Assembly (NCBI RefSeq): GCF_042653925.1
Contig: NZ_JBHSFQ010000009.1
Coordinates: forward strand, 62,001-126,000
Length of the DNA: 64,000 nucleotides
From: Nocardiopsis_B mangrovi
GTDB taxonomy: Bacteria; Actinomycetota; Actinomycetes; Streptosporangiales; Streptosporangiaceae
Reading direction: 5' to 3'
The position numbers and the translations under genes are program-made. Position 1 is the first letter of the stretch. Each line of letters opens with the position of its first letter. Below the pieces are notes generated by a model, which saw nothing but the letters and a program-made list of their open reading frames with translations, was not told the DNA's origin and made no database searches. Shown in pieces: positions 18,551-28,049 of this stretch.

Positions 18551-19579
18551 TCAGAGCATCGAGATGTGGACGTGGTCGTAGTGGTTCTCGGTGATGCTGC
18601 CGCGGTCGGACATCTCGCGCCAGCCGCCGCCGTCGATGTTGTAGATGCGCTGGCTCCAGATGATGTAGTAGATGCCCAGGCGGTCGCCGTTCTCGATGGC
18701 CCATTCGGCGATCGCGTCGCCCTGCGCGCGCTGCTCGGCGGTCGGCATCTGCCCGTTGCCGTTGATCATGAAGTCGCACGCCCGGCCCTTGGGGTGTTCG
18801 CCCACCACGAACCCTCCGTCGGGGCGGTAGCAGCCGACCCCGCCGTTCTCCTTGTTCTCGCCGAACTCCTCGATGACGAGGTCGCGCATCTGCTCCGTAC
18901 GCGGGGTGATGTTGTACTCCCCGCCCATCTCCTGGGCGGGGAAGTCGGCGATGCGGCCCTGGACCTCGGCGCGCCGAGAGTCGAGCTCTTCGAGGTCCTC
19001 CTTGACGACCTCGACCTTCTCGTCGGCGTTGTCCTGGGCCTTCTCGTCGCGGGCGATGGCGTCTTCGAGCTGGTCGACCTTGTCCTGGTTGGTGGTCGAC
19101 AGGTGTTCGACCAGCTGCGCCTGGTCGATGATGTCCTGCGGGTCGTCCTCGACGAACAGGGTGAGCGAGGGGTCGATCCCGCCGTTGGTGTAGGAGGCGA
19201 TCGCCAGCCGGCGCACCTGGTCCTGTGCGTCGTCCACCTCCTCGCGGGTCTTGTCGGCCCGGTCGGCGGCGTTCTGGGCGTCCTCGATCACGGCTTCCAT
19301 GTCGAACAGCTCGCGCTGGTACTCGTCGCTCAGCCCCTCGGACTGCTCCAGGAGGGTGTCGAGGCTCACCTCGGGCTCCATCGGGGCCGTGGGCCCGGCG
19401 GCGGCCCATGCGGTGGAGGAGGGCACGAGTGCCGCGGTGGCCGCCAGCACGATGGCTGCGGCCGCCGCGCCTGTGCGGCGGGCGGCCGGGCCGATGGCCG
19501 GCCACTCGCGCGGGCACGGCGGATCGGCCGCCCAGAAGTCGGCGAAATCCGTCTCACCGTTCGGTCGTTGGGGCTCCAC
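18551..19579 (-). CDS. Secreted coiled-coil protein with LAS-type metallopeptidase-like C-terminus
   Basis: 342 residues. A long N-region and hydrophobic segment (AAAAAIVLAATAALVPSSTAWA, about residues 38-59) form a signal peptide. Residues 75-220 are a charged coiled coil. The C-terminal 115 residues begin ITPRTEQMRDLV and match the ARB_07466/VldE-type domain. They contain EHPKGRACDF and HYDHVHIS, which fit the His...Asp and HxH zinc-ligand pattern of LAS peptidases, so a peptidoglycan-active enzyme is plausible. The start is the GTG at 19579 because GAGGAG lies 5-8 bases upstream; an earlier GTG at 19627 lacks a site. The terminal residues are SML, with no anchor. Confidence 0.85.
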   Translation of the reverse strand: MEPQRPNGETDFADFWAADPPCPREWPAIGPAARRTGAAAAAIVLAATAALVPSSTAWAAAGPTAPMEPEVSLDTLLEQSEGLSDEYQRELFDMEAVIEDAQNAADRADKTREEVDDAQDQVRRLAIASYTNGGIDPSLTLFVEDDPQDIIDQAQLVEHLSTTNQDKVDQLEDAIARDEKAQDNADEKVEVVKEDLEELDSRRAEVQGRIADFPAQEMGGEYNITPRTEQMRDLVIEEFGENKENGGVGCYRPDGGFVVGEHPKGRACDFMINGNGQMPTAEQRAQGDAIAEWAIENGDRLGIYYIIWSQRIYNIDGGGWREMSDRGSITENHYDHVHISML

Positions 19580-20276
19580 CAGGTCGCTCCTCGGCTGGCG
19601 CGAGGGGACCCCGCCGTGGCGGGGCACACCTTCGCGACACGTTGTCTGGATGCTCGGCGGCCGTGGCGCGCGGGGGCGCGGCCGGGCTCACGGACGGCGC
19701 GGGCCGGCGTCAGGCCGGGCGGGGCGATCGCTGTGGTCCCGTTCGCCGGTCGCCATGCGAAGTGCCATCCGGTGCCCGTCCTAGGTCGCCGTGTCGAGTT
19801 TAGGGGGAACACGGGCAACAGGGGTGGATCGGTTCACATCCGACCGCGGAGGGTGATCGCGGGATCGCCCGCCACGCCGCGGCATCGGGGCGGCGCGATG
19901 CGGGAAAATGTGGTGTACGTAACGCGCTGTTCTCGCACATCAGCGCTATTTCCATCATTTCGGTATGATTAGGTGGCTTTGTGGACTCTCGTGATCACGG
20001 CAACGTCACCGCCGCCCGCTCCGCGATGTGCGGCGGGTTCCGGCGCTGTCCCCAGGGGGACGGCGCGGGCGGCGGCTGTCCCGCGCGCCCCTGATCCGCT
20101 TCCCGTCTCCCGGGGCCCGCTCGGCCGCACCTCCGCCAGCGCGTCGCCCCCCGCATCGGAACCTTCCGCTCCGTACGCTCTGCCATGGGCGGCGGCCCGG
20201 ACCGTTTCCACCCCCGCGCAGTCCGGGGCCTCCGGCGTGTGCGGATTCCACCCTGAGCCGAGCATTGAGGAAGCCA
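19580..20276. other. Divergent intergenic region, LAS-like protein / metNIQ
   Basis: This 697-base region should hold promoters for both flanking units. The AT-richest part is 19905-19975, where TATGAT at 19964-19969 is a good -10 hexamer for metN, though no -35 is visible at 16-18 bases. An ATCAT-N6-ATGAT repeat overlaps it (19954-19969) and a CGTGATCACG palindrome lies at 19990-19999; either could be an operator. I looked for SAM-type riboswitch blocks upstream of metN and do not see them. Confidence 0.35.
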
Positions 20277-21248
20277 GTGATAGACGCTGTGGGCCTGCGC
20301 AAGGTCTACCGGGTGAAACGCCGCGAGGTCCTCGCCCTCGACGGTGTCGACCTCCACGTCCGCCAAGGCGAGATCTTCGGTGTCGTGGGACAGAGCGGCG
20401 CCGGCAAGAGCACCCTGCTGCGCTGCGTGAACCTGCTGGAGCGCCCCACCGCCGGCAGCGTGGCCGTTGACGGCGAGGAGCTGACCGCCCTGGGGGGCGC
20501 GCGGCTGCGCGCCGCGCGGCGCGGGATCGGCATGGTGCACCAGCACTTCGCGCTGCTGTCGTCGCGCACCGTTGCGGCCAACGTCGCGTTCCCGCTGGAG
20601 ATCGCCGGGATCGCGCGGGCCGAGCGCCGGCGCCGGGTCGGCGAACTGCTGGACCTGGTCGGGCTGGCCGACAAGGCCGGCGCCTACCCGGCCCAGCTGT
20701 CGGGCGGGCAGAAGCAGCGTGTGGGCATCGCGCGCGCACTGGCGTCGCGGCCCAAGGTGCTGCTCAGCGACGAGGCCACCTCGGCGCTGGACCCGGCGAC
20801 CACCGCCTCCATCCTGGAGCTGCTGCGCGACCTCAACCGAGAGCTGGGCCTGACCATCCTGCTGATCACCCACGAGATGGACGTGATCAAGCGGATCTGC
20901 GACTCCGCCGCGATCATGGAGTCCGGCGCCTTCACCGAGTCGGGCCGGGTGCTCGACCTGCTCGCCACCCCCGGGTCGCTGCTGGCGCGCTCGCTGTTCC
21001 CGCTGCCCGGTACCGGCCTGCCGGACGACACCGTCGCGCTCACCTACACCCGGGCCTACGACGAACCGCTGATGTCGGAGCTCACGCGCCGCTTCGATGT
21101 CGACGTCAACGTGCTCGGCGGGGCGGTGGAAGAGGTCTCCGGGGTGTCCGTGGGCCGGCTCAACGTGCAGATCAGCGGCGCCAACCGGGACGCCGCACTG
21201 GACTATCTCAGCGGCAAGGGGCTGCTGGTGGAGGTGGCGGGCCGATGA
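20277..21248 (+). CDS. metN: Methionine ABC transporter ATP-binding protein MetN
   Basis: 323 residues. It powers methionine import with MetI and MetQ. ABC motifs: Walker A GQSGAGKSTLLRC (about residues 38-50), Q-loop in MVHQHFALL, signature LSGGQKQRVGIARAL, Walker B VLLSDEATSALDP, and the switch His in LLITHEMD. The C-terminal 80 residues (VALTYTRAYDEPLMSELTRRF onward) form the NIL/ACT-like regulatory domain that senses methionine in this family. The GTG at 20277 has GAGGA 7 bases upstream. It overlaps metI by ATGA. An upstream extension of the same frame is GC-rich noise. Confidence 0.95.
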   Translation: MIDAVGLRKVYRVKRREVLALDGVDLHVRQGEIFGVVGQSGAGKSTLLRCVNLLERPTAGSVAVDGEELTALGGARLRAARRGIGMVHQHFALLSSRTVAANVAFPLEIAGIARAERRRRVGELLDLVGLADKAGAYPAQLSGGQKQRVGIARALASRPKVLLSDEATSALDPATTASILELLRDLNRELGLTILLITHEMDVIKRICDSAAIMESGAFTESGRVLDLLATPGSLLARSLFPLPGTGLPDDTVALTYTRAYDEPLMSELTRRFDVDVNVLGGAVEEVSGVSVGRLNVQISGANRDAALDYLSGKGLLVEVAGR

Positions 21249-21925
21249 GCTGGCTGACCGAACTCATCGCGAGGTGGCCCGAGATGGGCCCCGTGCTGTG
21301 GATCGGCACCATGGACACCCTCTACATGGTGCTGTGGTCGACGGTCATCAGCTCCCTCGTGGGCCTGCCCCTGGGCGTGCTGCTGGTCACGACCGACCGC
21401 GGGGGCCTCACGCCGGCCCCGGCGGTGAAGGCGGTGCTCGGCGCGATCGTCAACGTCGGCCGCTCCCTGCCGTTCATCGTGCTCATGGTGGCCGTGCTGT
21501 CGCTGACCCGGCTGCTCATCGGCACCACCCTGGGGCCCACGGCGGCCATCGTGCCGCTGAGCATCGGCGCGATCCCCTTCTTCGCCCGCCTCGTGGAGAC
21601 CGCGCTCCGCGAGGTCGACCGCGGCGTCATCGAGGCCGCCCACGCCATGGGCGCGCGCAAGATCACCATCGTGGGCAAGGTGCTGCTCCCCGAAGCGCTC
21701 CCCGGCCTGATCGCGGGCCTGGTCATGACGGTCGTCGCGCTCATCTCCTACTCCGCCATGGCCGGGGCCATCGGCGGCGGGGGGCTCGGCGACATCGCCA
21801 TCCGCGAGGGCTACCAGCGCTTCGACGAGTACTACCTGTGGGCGACGGTCGTCCTGCTCGTCATCGTCGTCCAGGCCGCGCAGAGCATCGGCGACCTGCT
21901 GATCCGGCGGCTGTCCCACCGCTGA
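21245..21925 (+). CDS. metI: Methionine ABC transporter permease MetI
   Basis: 226 residues with five predicted membrane segments. The conserved EAA-type loop that docks on MetN is visible as EAAHAMGARKITIVGKVLLPEALPGLIAG, preceded by IPFFARLVETALREVD. The N-terminus (GPVLWIGTMDTLYMV) and the C-terminal AGAIGGGGLGDIAIREGYQRF are typical of MetI. It starts in an ATGA overlap with metN and ends 126 bases before metQ. Confidence 0.95.
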   Translation: MSWLTELIARWPEMGPVLWIGTMDTLYMVLWSTVISSLVGLPLGVLLVTTDRGGLTPAPAVKAVLGAIVNVGRSLPFIVLMVAVLSLTRLLIGTTLGPTAAIVPLSIGAIPFFARLVETALREVDRGVIEAAHAMGARKITIVGKVLLPEALPGLIAGLVMTVVALISYSAMAGAIGGGGLGDIAIREGYQRFDEYYLWATVVLLVIVVQAAQSIGDLLIRRLSHR

Positions 21926-22051
21926 TGCGGGCGGTGACCCGCGGGCCGCCCGCCCTCCGCGGGCGCGGCCGCCACAAGCGCGCCGCGCCCGGACCCGACC
22001 ACCCCGACCACCCGGCCGGCGGAGGCCACACCGAAACGAAGGAGCATACAC

Positions 22052-22894
22052 GTGCGTAAGATCTGGGCCATCATCGGAGCCGCGGCGCTCACCACGGCCG
22101 TCGCCGCGTGCGGCAGCCCGAGCGAGCAGGCGCAGGACGACGAGGGCGGCGGCGACCGCACGACCCTGCGCGTGGGCGCGTCGCCGGTGCCCCACGCCGA
22201 GATCCTCCAGTTCGTGCAGGACGAGCTGGCCGCCGACGCCGGGCTGAACATCGAGATCGTCGAGTTCACCGACTACAACCAGCCCAACGCCGCGCTCACC
22301 GAAGGCGAGATCGACGCCAACTACTTCCAGAACGTGCCGTTCCTGGACGAGTACGCGGCGGCCAACCCCGACGCCGACCTGAGCTGGGTGGCCAACGTCC
22401 ACCTCGAGGCGTTCGGCCTGTACGCGGAGGACATCGAGGACCTCGCCGACCTGCCCGACGGCGCACAGGTGGGGGTGCCCAACGACCCCGCCAACCTCGA
22501 CCGCGCGCTCAAGCTGCTGGAGTCCGAGGAGCTCCTCACGCTCGACCCCGAGGCCGGCGACGCCGCCACCGAGAACGACGTCCAGGACAACCCCAAGGAC
22601 CTGGAGCTGGTCCCGGTGGAGGCGGCGCAGCTGCCCCGATCGCTGGCCGACGTCGATGCCGCGGTGGTCAACGGCAACTACGCCCTGGAGGCGGACCTGC
22701 CCGAGACGGCCAACGCGCTGGCGTGGGAGGACACCGAGGACAACCCCTACGGCAACGGCCTGGTAGTGCGCGCCGACGACGCCGGCAGCGAGGACATCGC
22801 GACCCTCAACGAGCTGCTGCACAGCGACGAGGTCCGCACGTTCATCGAGGAGCAGTGGCAGGGCGTCGTCATCCCGCTCGACGCCGAGTCCTGA
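22052..22894 (+). CDS. metQ: Methionine-binding lipoprotein MetQ
   Basis: 280 residues of the NlpA family. The signal peptide ends in the lipobox VAAC at about residues 17-20. Mature-region signatures include LRVGASPVPHAEILQ, IVEFTDYNQPNAALTEGEIDANYFQ and LVVRADDAGSEDI. It captures methionine (or a close analogue) outside the membrane for MetNI. The GTG at 22052 follows GAAGGAG. It is the last gene of metNIQ and a hairpin follows at 22953. Confidence 0.95.
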   Translation: MRKIWAIIGAAALTTAVAACGSPSEQAQDDEGGGDRTTLRVGASPVPHAEILQFVQDELAADAGLNIEIVEFTDYNQPNAALTEGEIDANYFQNVPFLDEYAAANPDADLSWVANVHLEAFGLYAEDIEDLADLPDGAQVGVPNDPANLDRALKLLESEELLTLDPEAGDAATENDVQDNPKDLELVPVEAAQLPRSLADVDAAVVNGNYALEADLPETANALAWEDTEDNPYGNGLVVRADDAGSEDIATLNELLHSDEVRTFIEEQWQGVVIPLDAES

Positions 22895-22952
22895 TCGCGC
22901 CGGTGCCCCGCGCCCCGTACGGGGCCGCGGAGGCCCGGCTGCCCAGCTGTGA

Positions 22953-22984
22953 CGGGGCGCCCGCACGACGGTGCGGGCGCCCCG
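22953..22984 (+). terminator. Hairpin terminator after metQ
   Basis: CGGGGCGCCCGCAC pairs perfectly with GTGCGGGCGCCCCG across a four-base GACG loop. Confidence 0.75.
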
Positions 22985-23085
22985 CCGTGTTCGTGACCCT
23001 GTGTGGCGGCGGCCCCGCCGGATAACGGTTGAATCTCGGCAGTAGGCGTGGGGATTGACTGCGTGTCTGTGAGCCAGTTCTCTTG

Positions 23086-23099
23086 TGGGAGCGCTCCCA
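23086..23099. promoter_or_regulatory. CelR/CebR operator
   Basis: The perfect 14-bp palindrome TGGGAGCGCTCCCA is identical to the box described for Thermobifida CelR and Streptomyces CebR, LacI-family repressors released by cellobiose. It lies 56 bases upstream of the cebE start and just downstream of a TTGACT -35-like element at 23055-23060. Repressor binding would block early transcription of cebEFG-bgl-celR. The repressor is encoded at the operon's end. I find no second copy in the window. Confidence 0.93.
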
Positions 23100-23154
23100 T
23101 GAAGGGTTACGGGGACGCGATCGAGATGCACTTCTCCGAATCTTTAGGGGTCGC

Positions 23155-24450
23155 ATGATGACTAAGCGTGTGCGCGGTGCCCGGGTGGTCGCCGCCGTGC
23201 TGGGCGGCGGAGCGCTGCTCTTGAGCACCGCCTGCGGCGGTGGAGGTGGAGAGGGGGCCGACGGCGAGGTCAACCTGGTGATCGACACCTTCGGCGTGCC
23301 GGGCTTCGACGAGCTGATCACCCAGTTCGAAGAGGCGAACCCCGGCGTCACGGTGGAGGAGCGCAACATCACCGACCTCGCCGACTACACCCCGCAACTC
23401 CAGCAGAACATCGCCGCCGACAGCGGCGCCGGTGATGTGGTCGCCATCGAGGAGGCCAACATCGCCCAGTTCCTCGCCCAGGCCGACCGCTTCGTCGACC
23501 TCAACGAGCACGGCGGCGCCGAGATGGAGGGCGACTTCCTGGAGTGGAAGTGGGAGCAGGGGCACAGCCCCGACGGCCGCCTCATCGGCCTCGGCACCGA
23601 CATCGGCAGCATGGGCGTCTGCTACAACGTCCAGCTGTTCGAGGACGCCGGCCTGCCCACCGACCGCGAGGAGGTCGGCGAGCTGTGGCCCACCTGGGAG
23701 GACTTCACCTCCACCGGTGAGGAGTTCATGGCGGCCGACACCGGGGCCAGCTTCGTCTCCACCATCCAGCCCTACTTCCGCGCCGTCACCGCGCAGGCGG
23801 GCGGGGAGCCGTTCCAGGACGCCGAAGGCAACCTGGTGGTCGAGGACAACGCCGACACCCGCGCCTCCTACGACACCGTCACCGCCATGGCCGACGCCGG
23901 CCTCTCGGCGAACCTGCCGATCTGGTCCGACGAGTGGAACGCGGGAATCCAGAACAACGCCTTCGCGACGCTGCCCTGCCCGGCCTGGATGCTCGGCCAC
24001 ATCGAGAGCACCGCGGGCGAGGCCGGCAACAGCCGCTGGGACGTCGCCGCGGTCCCCGGCGGCGGCGGCAACTGGGGCGGCTCCTTCCTCGCCGTGCCCA
24101 CGCAGAGCGAGTACCCGGAGGAGGCGGCGGAGCTGGCGAAGTTCCTGACCGGCCCCGAGGGCCAGCTCGGCGCCTGGAACGAGGCCAACATCCTGCCCTC
24201 CTCGCCCGAGGCGCTGGAGAGCCCCGACGTCACCGACTTCACCCGGCCCTACTTCAACGACGCCCCCGTCGGTGAGATCTACTCCGCGACGGCCGAGCAG
24301 CTGTCCCCCGTCTACTACGGCCCCGACACCCAGGTCATCGACGACGCGTTCCGCGCGGCCCTGGAATCGGTCGAGCAGGGCCAGGCGACGGCGGACGAAG
24401 GCTGGGACACCGCGATCGCCGAGGCCGAGCGCGCCGTCGGCGAAGGCTGA
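23155..24450 (+). CDS. cebE: Cellobiose/cello-oligosaccharide-binding lipoprotein (CebE-type)
   Basis: 431 residues, family 1 extracellular solute-binding protein. The signal peptide carries the lipobox LSTAC (about residues 21-25) followed by a Gly-rich linker. Signatures include DTFGVPGFDELITQFEEANPGV, LIGLGTDIGSMGVCYN, and the Trp-rich segments WKWEQG and WSDEWNAGIQNNAF suited to stacking on sugar rings. It delivers cello-oligosaccharides to CebFG. Two adjacent ATGs (23155, 23158) follow AGGGG; the first is given. Substrate assignment rests on the CelR box and the adjacent beta-glucosidase. The DNA between 24451 and 24616 contains no gene. Confidence 0.92.
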   Translation: MMTKRVRGARVVAAVLGGGALLLSTACGGGGGEGADGEVNLVIDTFGVPGFDELITQFEEANPGVTVEERNITDLADYTPQLQQNIAADSGAGDVVAIEEANIAQFLAQADRFVDLNEHGGAEMEGDFLEWKWEQGHSPDGRLIGLGTDIGSMGVCYNVQLFEDAGLPTDREEVGELWPTWEDFTSTGEEFMAADTGASFVSTIQPYFRAVTAQAGGEPFQDAEGNLVVEDNADTRASYDTVTAMADAGLSANLPIWSDEWNAGIQNNAFATLPCPAWMLGHIESTAGEAGNSRWDVAAVPGGGGNWGGSFLAVPTQSEYPEEAAELAKFLTGPEGQLGAWNEANILPSSPEALESPDVTDFTRPYFNDAPVGEIYSATAEQLSPVYYGPDTQVIDDAFRAALESVEQGQATADEGWDTAIAEAERAVGEG

Positions 24451-24616
24451 CCCCGACCCACCCGGCGGCCCGGTCCTTCCCTCCGGCAGCGGACTCCCCA
24501 CCGCGCCCGGAACCGGGCCGCCACTCCGGGGCGGGCCCGGGAGCGGCCGTGCGGGCGAGTGCCCGGCACGGCCGGCCGGACACGCCCCACGGCCCACCGA
24601 CGGAAAGGAGCGCGAC

Positions 24617-25618
24617 GTGACCTCGACCCGGCACGGCGCCCCACCGCCCGCGCCGACGAGCGCGGGCACCACCGGGGGACGGCGTCCCCCCGCGGCCCGC
24701 CGCGCGCGCGGCGGCAAAGGCGGCGGGATGCTCTCCCGGCTCGACCTCAAAGGGTCCCCGTACCTGTTCATCGCCCCGTTCTTCCTGCTCTTCGGGGTGT
24801 TCGGGCTGTTCCCGCTGCTCTACACGGTCTACGTGTCCTTCCACGAGTGGAGCCTGATCGGCGGCAACGAGGGCTTCATCGGGCTGGACAACTACGTCCG
24901 CCTGGCCGGCGACGCCAAGTTCTGGATGGCGCTGTACAACACCCTCGGCATCTTCATCGTCGCGGTGGTCCCCCAGCTGCTGCTGGCGCTGGCACTTGCC
25001 GACGTCCTCAACCGGCGCATCAAGGGCCAGTCCATGTTCCGCATGGTGCTGATCCTGCCCTACATCACCTCCATCGCGGCACTGGCGATCGTCTTCAGCC
25101 AGCTGTTCGGATCGGAGTTCGGCCTCATCAACCAGGCACTGGGCTACCTCGGCATCGACCCGATCAACTGGCGCGGCGACAAGTACTTCTCCTGGGCCGC
25201 CATCGCGGTGATGATCGACTGGCGGTGGACCGGCTACAACGCCCTCATCTACCTGGCCGCCATGCAGGCCGTGCCGAAGGACGTCTACGAGGCGGCCGCG
25301 CTCGACGGCGCCTCCCGGGTCCGCCAGTTCTTCCAGATCACCATCCCCATGCTGCGGCCGACCATCATCTTCACCGTCATCATCTCCACGATCGGCCAGA
25401 TGCAGCTGTTCACCGAGCCCGCGATCTTCGACACCGGCGGTGCCATGCAGGGCGGCACCCAGGGCCAGTTCCAGACGGTGATGATGCTCGTCTTCCAGGA
25501 GGCGTTCCGCTACGGCAACTACGGCTACGGGTCGGCCATCGCGTGGGTGCTGTTCCTGCTGGTCGTCCTCCTCGGGCTGATCAACGTCGTGCTGACGAGC
25601 CGGATCAAGGGGGCATGA
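24617..25618 (+). CDS. cebF: Cellobiose ABC transporter permease CebF-type
   Basis: 333 residues with six membrane segments beginning at YLFIAPFFLLFGVFGLFPLLYTVYVSF (about residue 50). An unusually long basic, Pro/Ala-rich cytoplasmic N-terminus of about 40 residues precedes it. The EAA loop YEAAALDGASRVRQFFQITIPMLRP docks with the shared ATPase. The GTG at 24617 has AAAGGAG 7 bases upstream. It ends in an ATGA overlap with cebG. No ATPase gene is present; in related organisms MsiK serves several such transporters. Confidence 0.93.
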   Translation: MTSTRHGAPPPAPTSAGTTGGRRPPAARRARGGKGGGMLSRLDLKGSPYLFIAPFFLLFGVFGLFPLLYTVYVSFHEWSLIGGNEGFIGLDNYVRLAGDAKFWMALYNTLGIFIVAVVPQLLLALALADVLNRRIKGQSMFRMVLILPYITSIAALAIVFSQLFGSEFGLINQALGYLGIDPINWRGDKYFSWAAIAVMIDWRWTGYNALIYLAAMQAVPKDVYEAAALDGASRVRQFFQITIPMLRPTIIFTVIISTIGQMQLFTEPAIFDTGGAMQGGTQGQFQTVMMLVFQEAFRYGNYGYGSAIAWVLFLLVVLLGLINVVLTSRIKGA

Positions 25619-26520
25619 TGACCGCCACGACCATCTCCCGGCCCGCGGGCGGGCGCTCGCCGCGCACCCCGCGGCCCAGTGGGCGCGTGCGCCGGATGCG
25701 GGAGGCCACCCCGCTCACCTACCTCGCGCTGCTGCTCACCGTTCTGACGTCGGTCTTCCCGCTGTGGTGGATGTTCGTCATCGCCACCCGCGACAACGCA
25801 GCGGCGTCGCAGTTCCCGCCGGCCATCGTGCCCGGCGGCCAGTTCCTGGCCAACATGGAGCGCCTGTTCGCCAACACCACGGCCAACTTCACCCTCGGCC
25901 TGACGAACTCGCTGATCGCCGCGACCACCGTGTCGGTCTCCGTGGTGTTCTTCTGCTCCCTGGCCGGCTTCGCCCTGGCCAAGCTGAAGTTCGCCGGCCG
26001 CACCTTCTTCACCGTCGCGGTGGTCATCACCATGGCCGTGCCGGTCCAGGTCGGGGTCATCCCGCTGCTGATCATGATGGACTGGCTGGGCTGGCGCGGC
26101 GACCTCCAGGCCGTCATCGTCCCGTTCCTGGTCAGCGGGTTCGGCGTGTTCATGATGCGCCAGTACGTGCAGCAGACCGTGCCCGACGAGCTGATCGAGG
26201 CCGCGCGGATCGACGGCTGCTCCACCTTCCGGATCTACTGGAGCGTCGTGCTGCCCGCTCTGCGCCCGGCGATGGTCGTGCTGGGGCTGCTCACCTTCAT
26301 GCAGGTCTGGAACGAGTTCATCTGGGCGCTGGCGGTCCTCAACCCGGACAACCCCACCGTCCAGTTCTCGATCAACCAGCTCAACGAGTCGGCGTACTCC
26401 CGCGACTTCGCCCTGATGTTCACCGGTGCGACGTTCGCCACCCTGCCCCTGCTGATCATTTTCGTCGTGCTCGGCCGGCAGCTCGTCGGCCGCATCATGG
26501 AAGGAGCGATCAAAGCGTGA
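25615..26520 (+). CDS. cebG: Cellobiose ABC transporter permease CebG-type
   Basis: 301 residues with six membrane segments, the first at LTYLALLLTVLTSVFPLWWMFVIAT. The EAA loop reads LIEAARIDGCSTFRIYWSVVLPALRPA. It partners CebF. Tandem ATGs at 25615 and 25618 follow AAGGGGGC, and the first overlaps the cebF stop. It ends in a GTGA overlap with the beta-glucosidase gene, so uptake and hydrolysis are translationally linked. Confidence 0.93.
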   Translation: MMTATTISRPAGGRSPRTPRPSGRVRRMREATPLTYLALLLTVLTSVFPLWWMFVIATRDNAAASQFPPAIVPGGQFLANMERLFANTTANFTLGLTNSLIAATTVSVSVVFFCSLAGFALAKLKFAGRTFFTVAVVITMAVPVQVGVIPLLIMMDWLGWRGDLQAVIVPFLVSGFGVFMMRQYVQQTVPDELIEAARIDGCSTFRIYWSVVLPALRPAMVVLGLLTFMQVWNEFIWALAVLNPDNPTVQFSINQLNESAYSRDFALMFTGATFATLPLLIIFVVLGRQLVGRIMEGAIKA

Positions 26521-27977
26521 CTCGACTCCCGACGTCCCCCGTCGTCCAGCAGGTCCCGGCCCCCGGGGCCGCCCCCGCGGTGCGGTTCCCGGCCGGCTTC
26601 CTCTGGGGCGCCTCGACCTCGGCCTTCCAGGTCGAGGGCAGCACCACCGCCGACGGCCGCGGGCGCAGCATCTGGGACACCTTCGCCGAGACCCCGGGCA
26701 ACGTCCTCGACGGCGACACCGGCGAACCCGGCGGCGACCACTACAACCGCTATCCCGAGGACGTCGCGATCATGCGCGAACTCGGGCTCGGCGCCTACCG
26801 GTTCTCCATCGCCTGGCCCCGCGTCCTGCCCGAGGGCGGCGGCCAGGTCAACCAGGCCGGGCTGGACTTCTACGACCGGCTGGTCGACGCCCTGCTGGAG
26901 GCGGGCATCGACCCCTGGCCCACCCTCTACCACTGGGACCTGCCCCAGGCGCTGGAGGACGCCGGGGGCTGGCCGGCCCGCGACACCGCCTACCGCTTCG
27001 CCGACTTCGCCGAGGTCATGCGCGACGCGCTGGGGGACCGGGTCTCCACCTGGACCACGGTGAACGAGCCGTGGTGCGCCGCGTTCCTCGGCTACGCCGA
27101 CGGCGCCCACGCGCCGGGCCGCCGCGAACCCGCCGCGGCCCTCGCGGCGGCGCACCACCTGATGCTGGGGCACGGCCTGGCCGCGGCGGCGCTGCGCGAG
27201 GGGCAGGGCGGGACCGGCCAGGCGCGCCGGGTCGGCCTCGTGCTCAACCCCACCACCCTGCGGCCCAACTCCACCGACCCCGCGGACATCACCGCGGTGC
27301 GGCGGGCCGACGGCGTGCGCAACCGGATCTTCCACGGTCCGCTGTTCCAGGGGGCCTACCCCCAGGACGTCCTGGACGACCTCGCCCCGGTGAGCGACTT
27401 CGCCTTCGTCAAGGACGGCGACCTGTCCATCATCTCCGCCCCGTTGGACCTCGTGGGGGTCAACTTCTACACCCCCCACTGGATCGCCGCCTCCGACCGC
27501 GGCATCGACCCGGCCGACATCGCCAGCGGCGGCGACAGCAGCGCCTACGTCGGGTGCGAGGACCTCACCTTCGTGTGGCACGGGCTGCCGCGCACCGGGA
27601 TCGGCTGGGAGGTCGACCCCTCCGGCCTCTACGACGTGCTCACCCGGCTCGCGGGCGACGCCCAGGGCGTGCCCATCTACATCATCGAGAACGGTGCGGC
27701 CTACCCCGACCAGGTGGACGAGGACGACGCCGTCCACGACCCCGACCGCGTCGCCTACCTGGACGGCCACCTGCGGGCCGTGCGCGAGGCGATGAAGGCC
27801 GGTGCGCCGCTGGCGGGGTATTTCGCCTGGTCACTGCTTGACAACTTCGAATGGGCCTGGGGATACAGCCAGCGCTTCGGGCTGGTCCACGTCGACTACG
27901 AGACCCAGCGCCGCCGGATCAAGGACAGCGGACGGTGGTATGCGCAGGTCGCGCGGTCCGGAGAGCTGCCCGGATAG
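26517..27977 (+). CDS. GH1 beta-glucosidase (BglC-type, cytoplasmic)
   Basis: 486 residues. It hydrolyses imported cellobiose and cello-oligosaccharides to glucose. GH1 signatures: FPAGFLWGASTSAFQVEGS at the N-terminus, TVNEPW with the acid/base Glu, and IIENG with the nucleophile Glu. The C-terminal WSLLDNFEWAWGYSQRFGLVHVDY is the aglycone/glycone-binding segment. No signal peptide is present, consistent with intracellular hydrolysis. The GTG at 26517 overlaps the cebG stop and lies 12 bases after GGAAGGAG. The order permeases-glucosidase-repressor matches bglABC-celR in Thermobifida. Confidence 0.95.
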   Translation: MTRLPTSPVVQQVPAPGAAPAVRFPAGFLWGASTSAFQVEGSTTADGRGRSIWDTFAETPGNVLDGDTGEPGGDHYNRYPEDVAIMRELGLGAYRFSIAWPRVLPEGGGQVNQAGLDFYDRLVDALLEAGIDPWPTLYHWDLPQALEDAGGWPARDTAYRFADFAEVMRDALGDRVSTWTTVNEPWCAAFLGYADGAHAPGRREPAAALAAAHHLMLGHGLAAAALREGQGGTGQARRVGLVLNPTTLRPNSTDPADITAVRRADGVRNRIFHGPLFQGAYPQDVLDDLAPVSDFAFVKDGDLSIISAPLDLVGVNFYTPHWIAASDRGIDPADIASGGDSSAYVGCEDLTFVWHGLPRTGIGWEVDPSGLYDVLTRLAGDAQGVPIYIIENGAAYPDQVDEDDAVHDPDRVAYLDGHLRAVREAMKAGAPLAGYFAWSLLDNFEWAWGYSQRFGLVHVDYETQRRRIKDSGRWYAQVARSGELPG

Positions 27978-28049
27978 CGGTGTAATGGTGGAAGGGGGCG
28001 CGCGAGGGGACCGCGCCCGACGCGGCACGGGGGACTCGGAGGGTGCGTC

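Noticed and set aside
19580..20276. A SAM riboswitch upstream of metNIQ
   Set aside because: None of the SAM-I or SAM-IV conserved blocks are visible, although the genes are typical targets.
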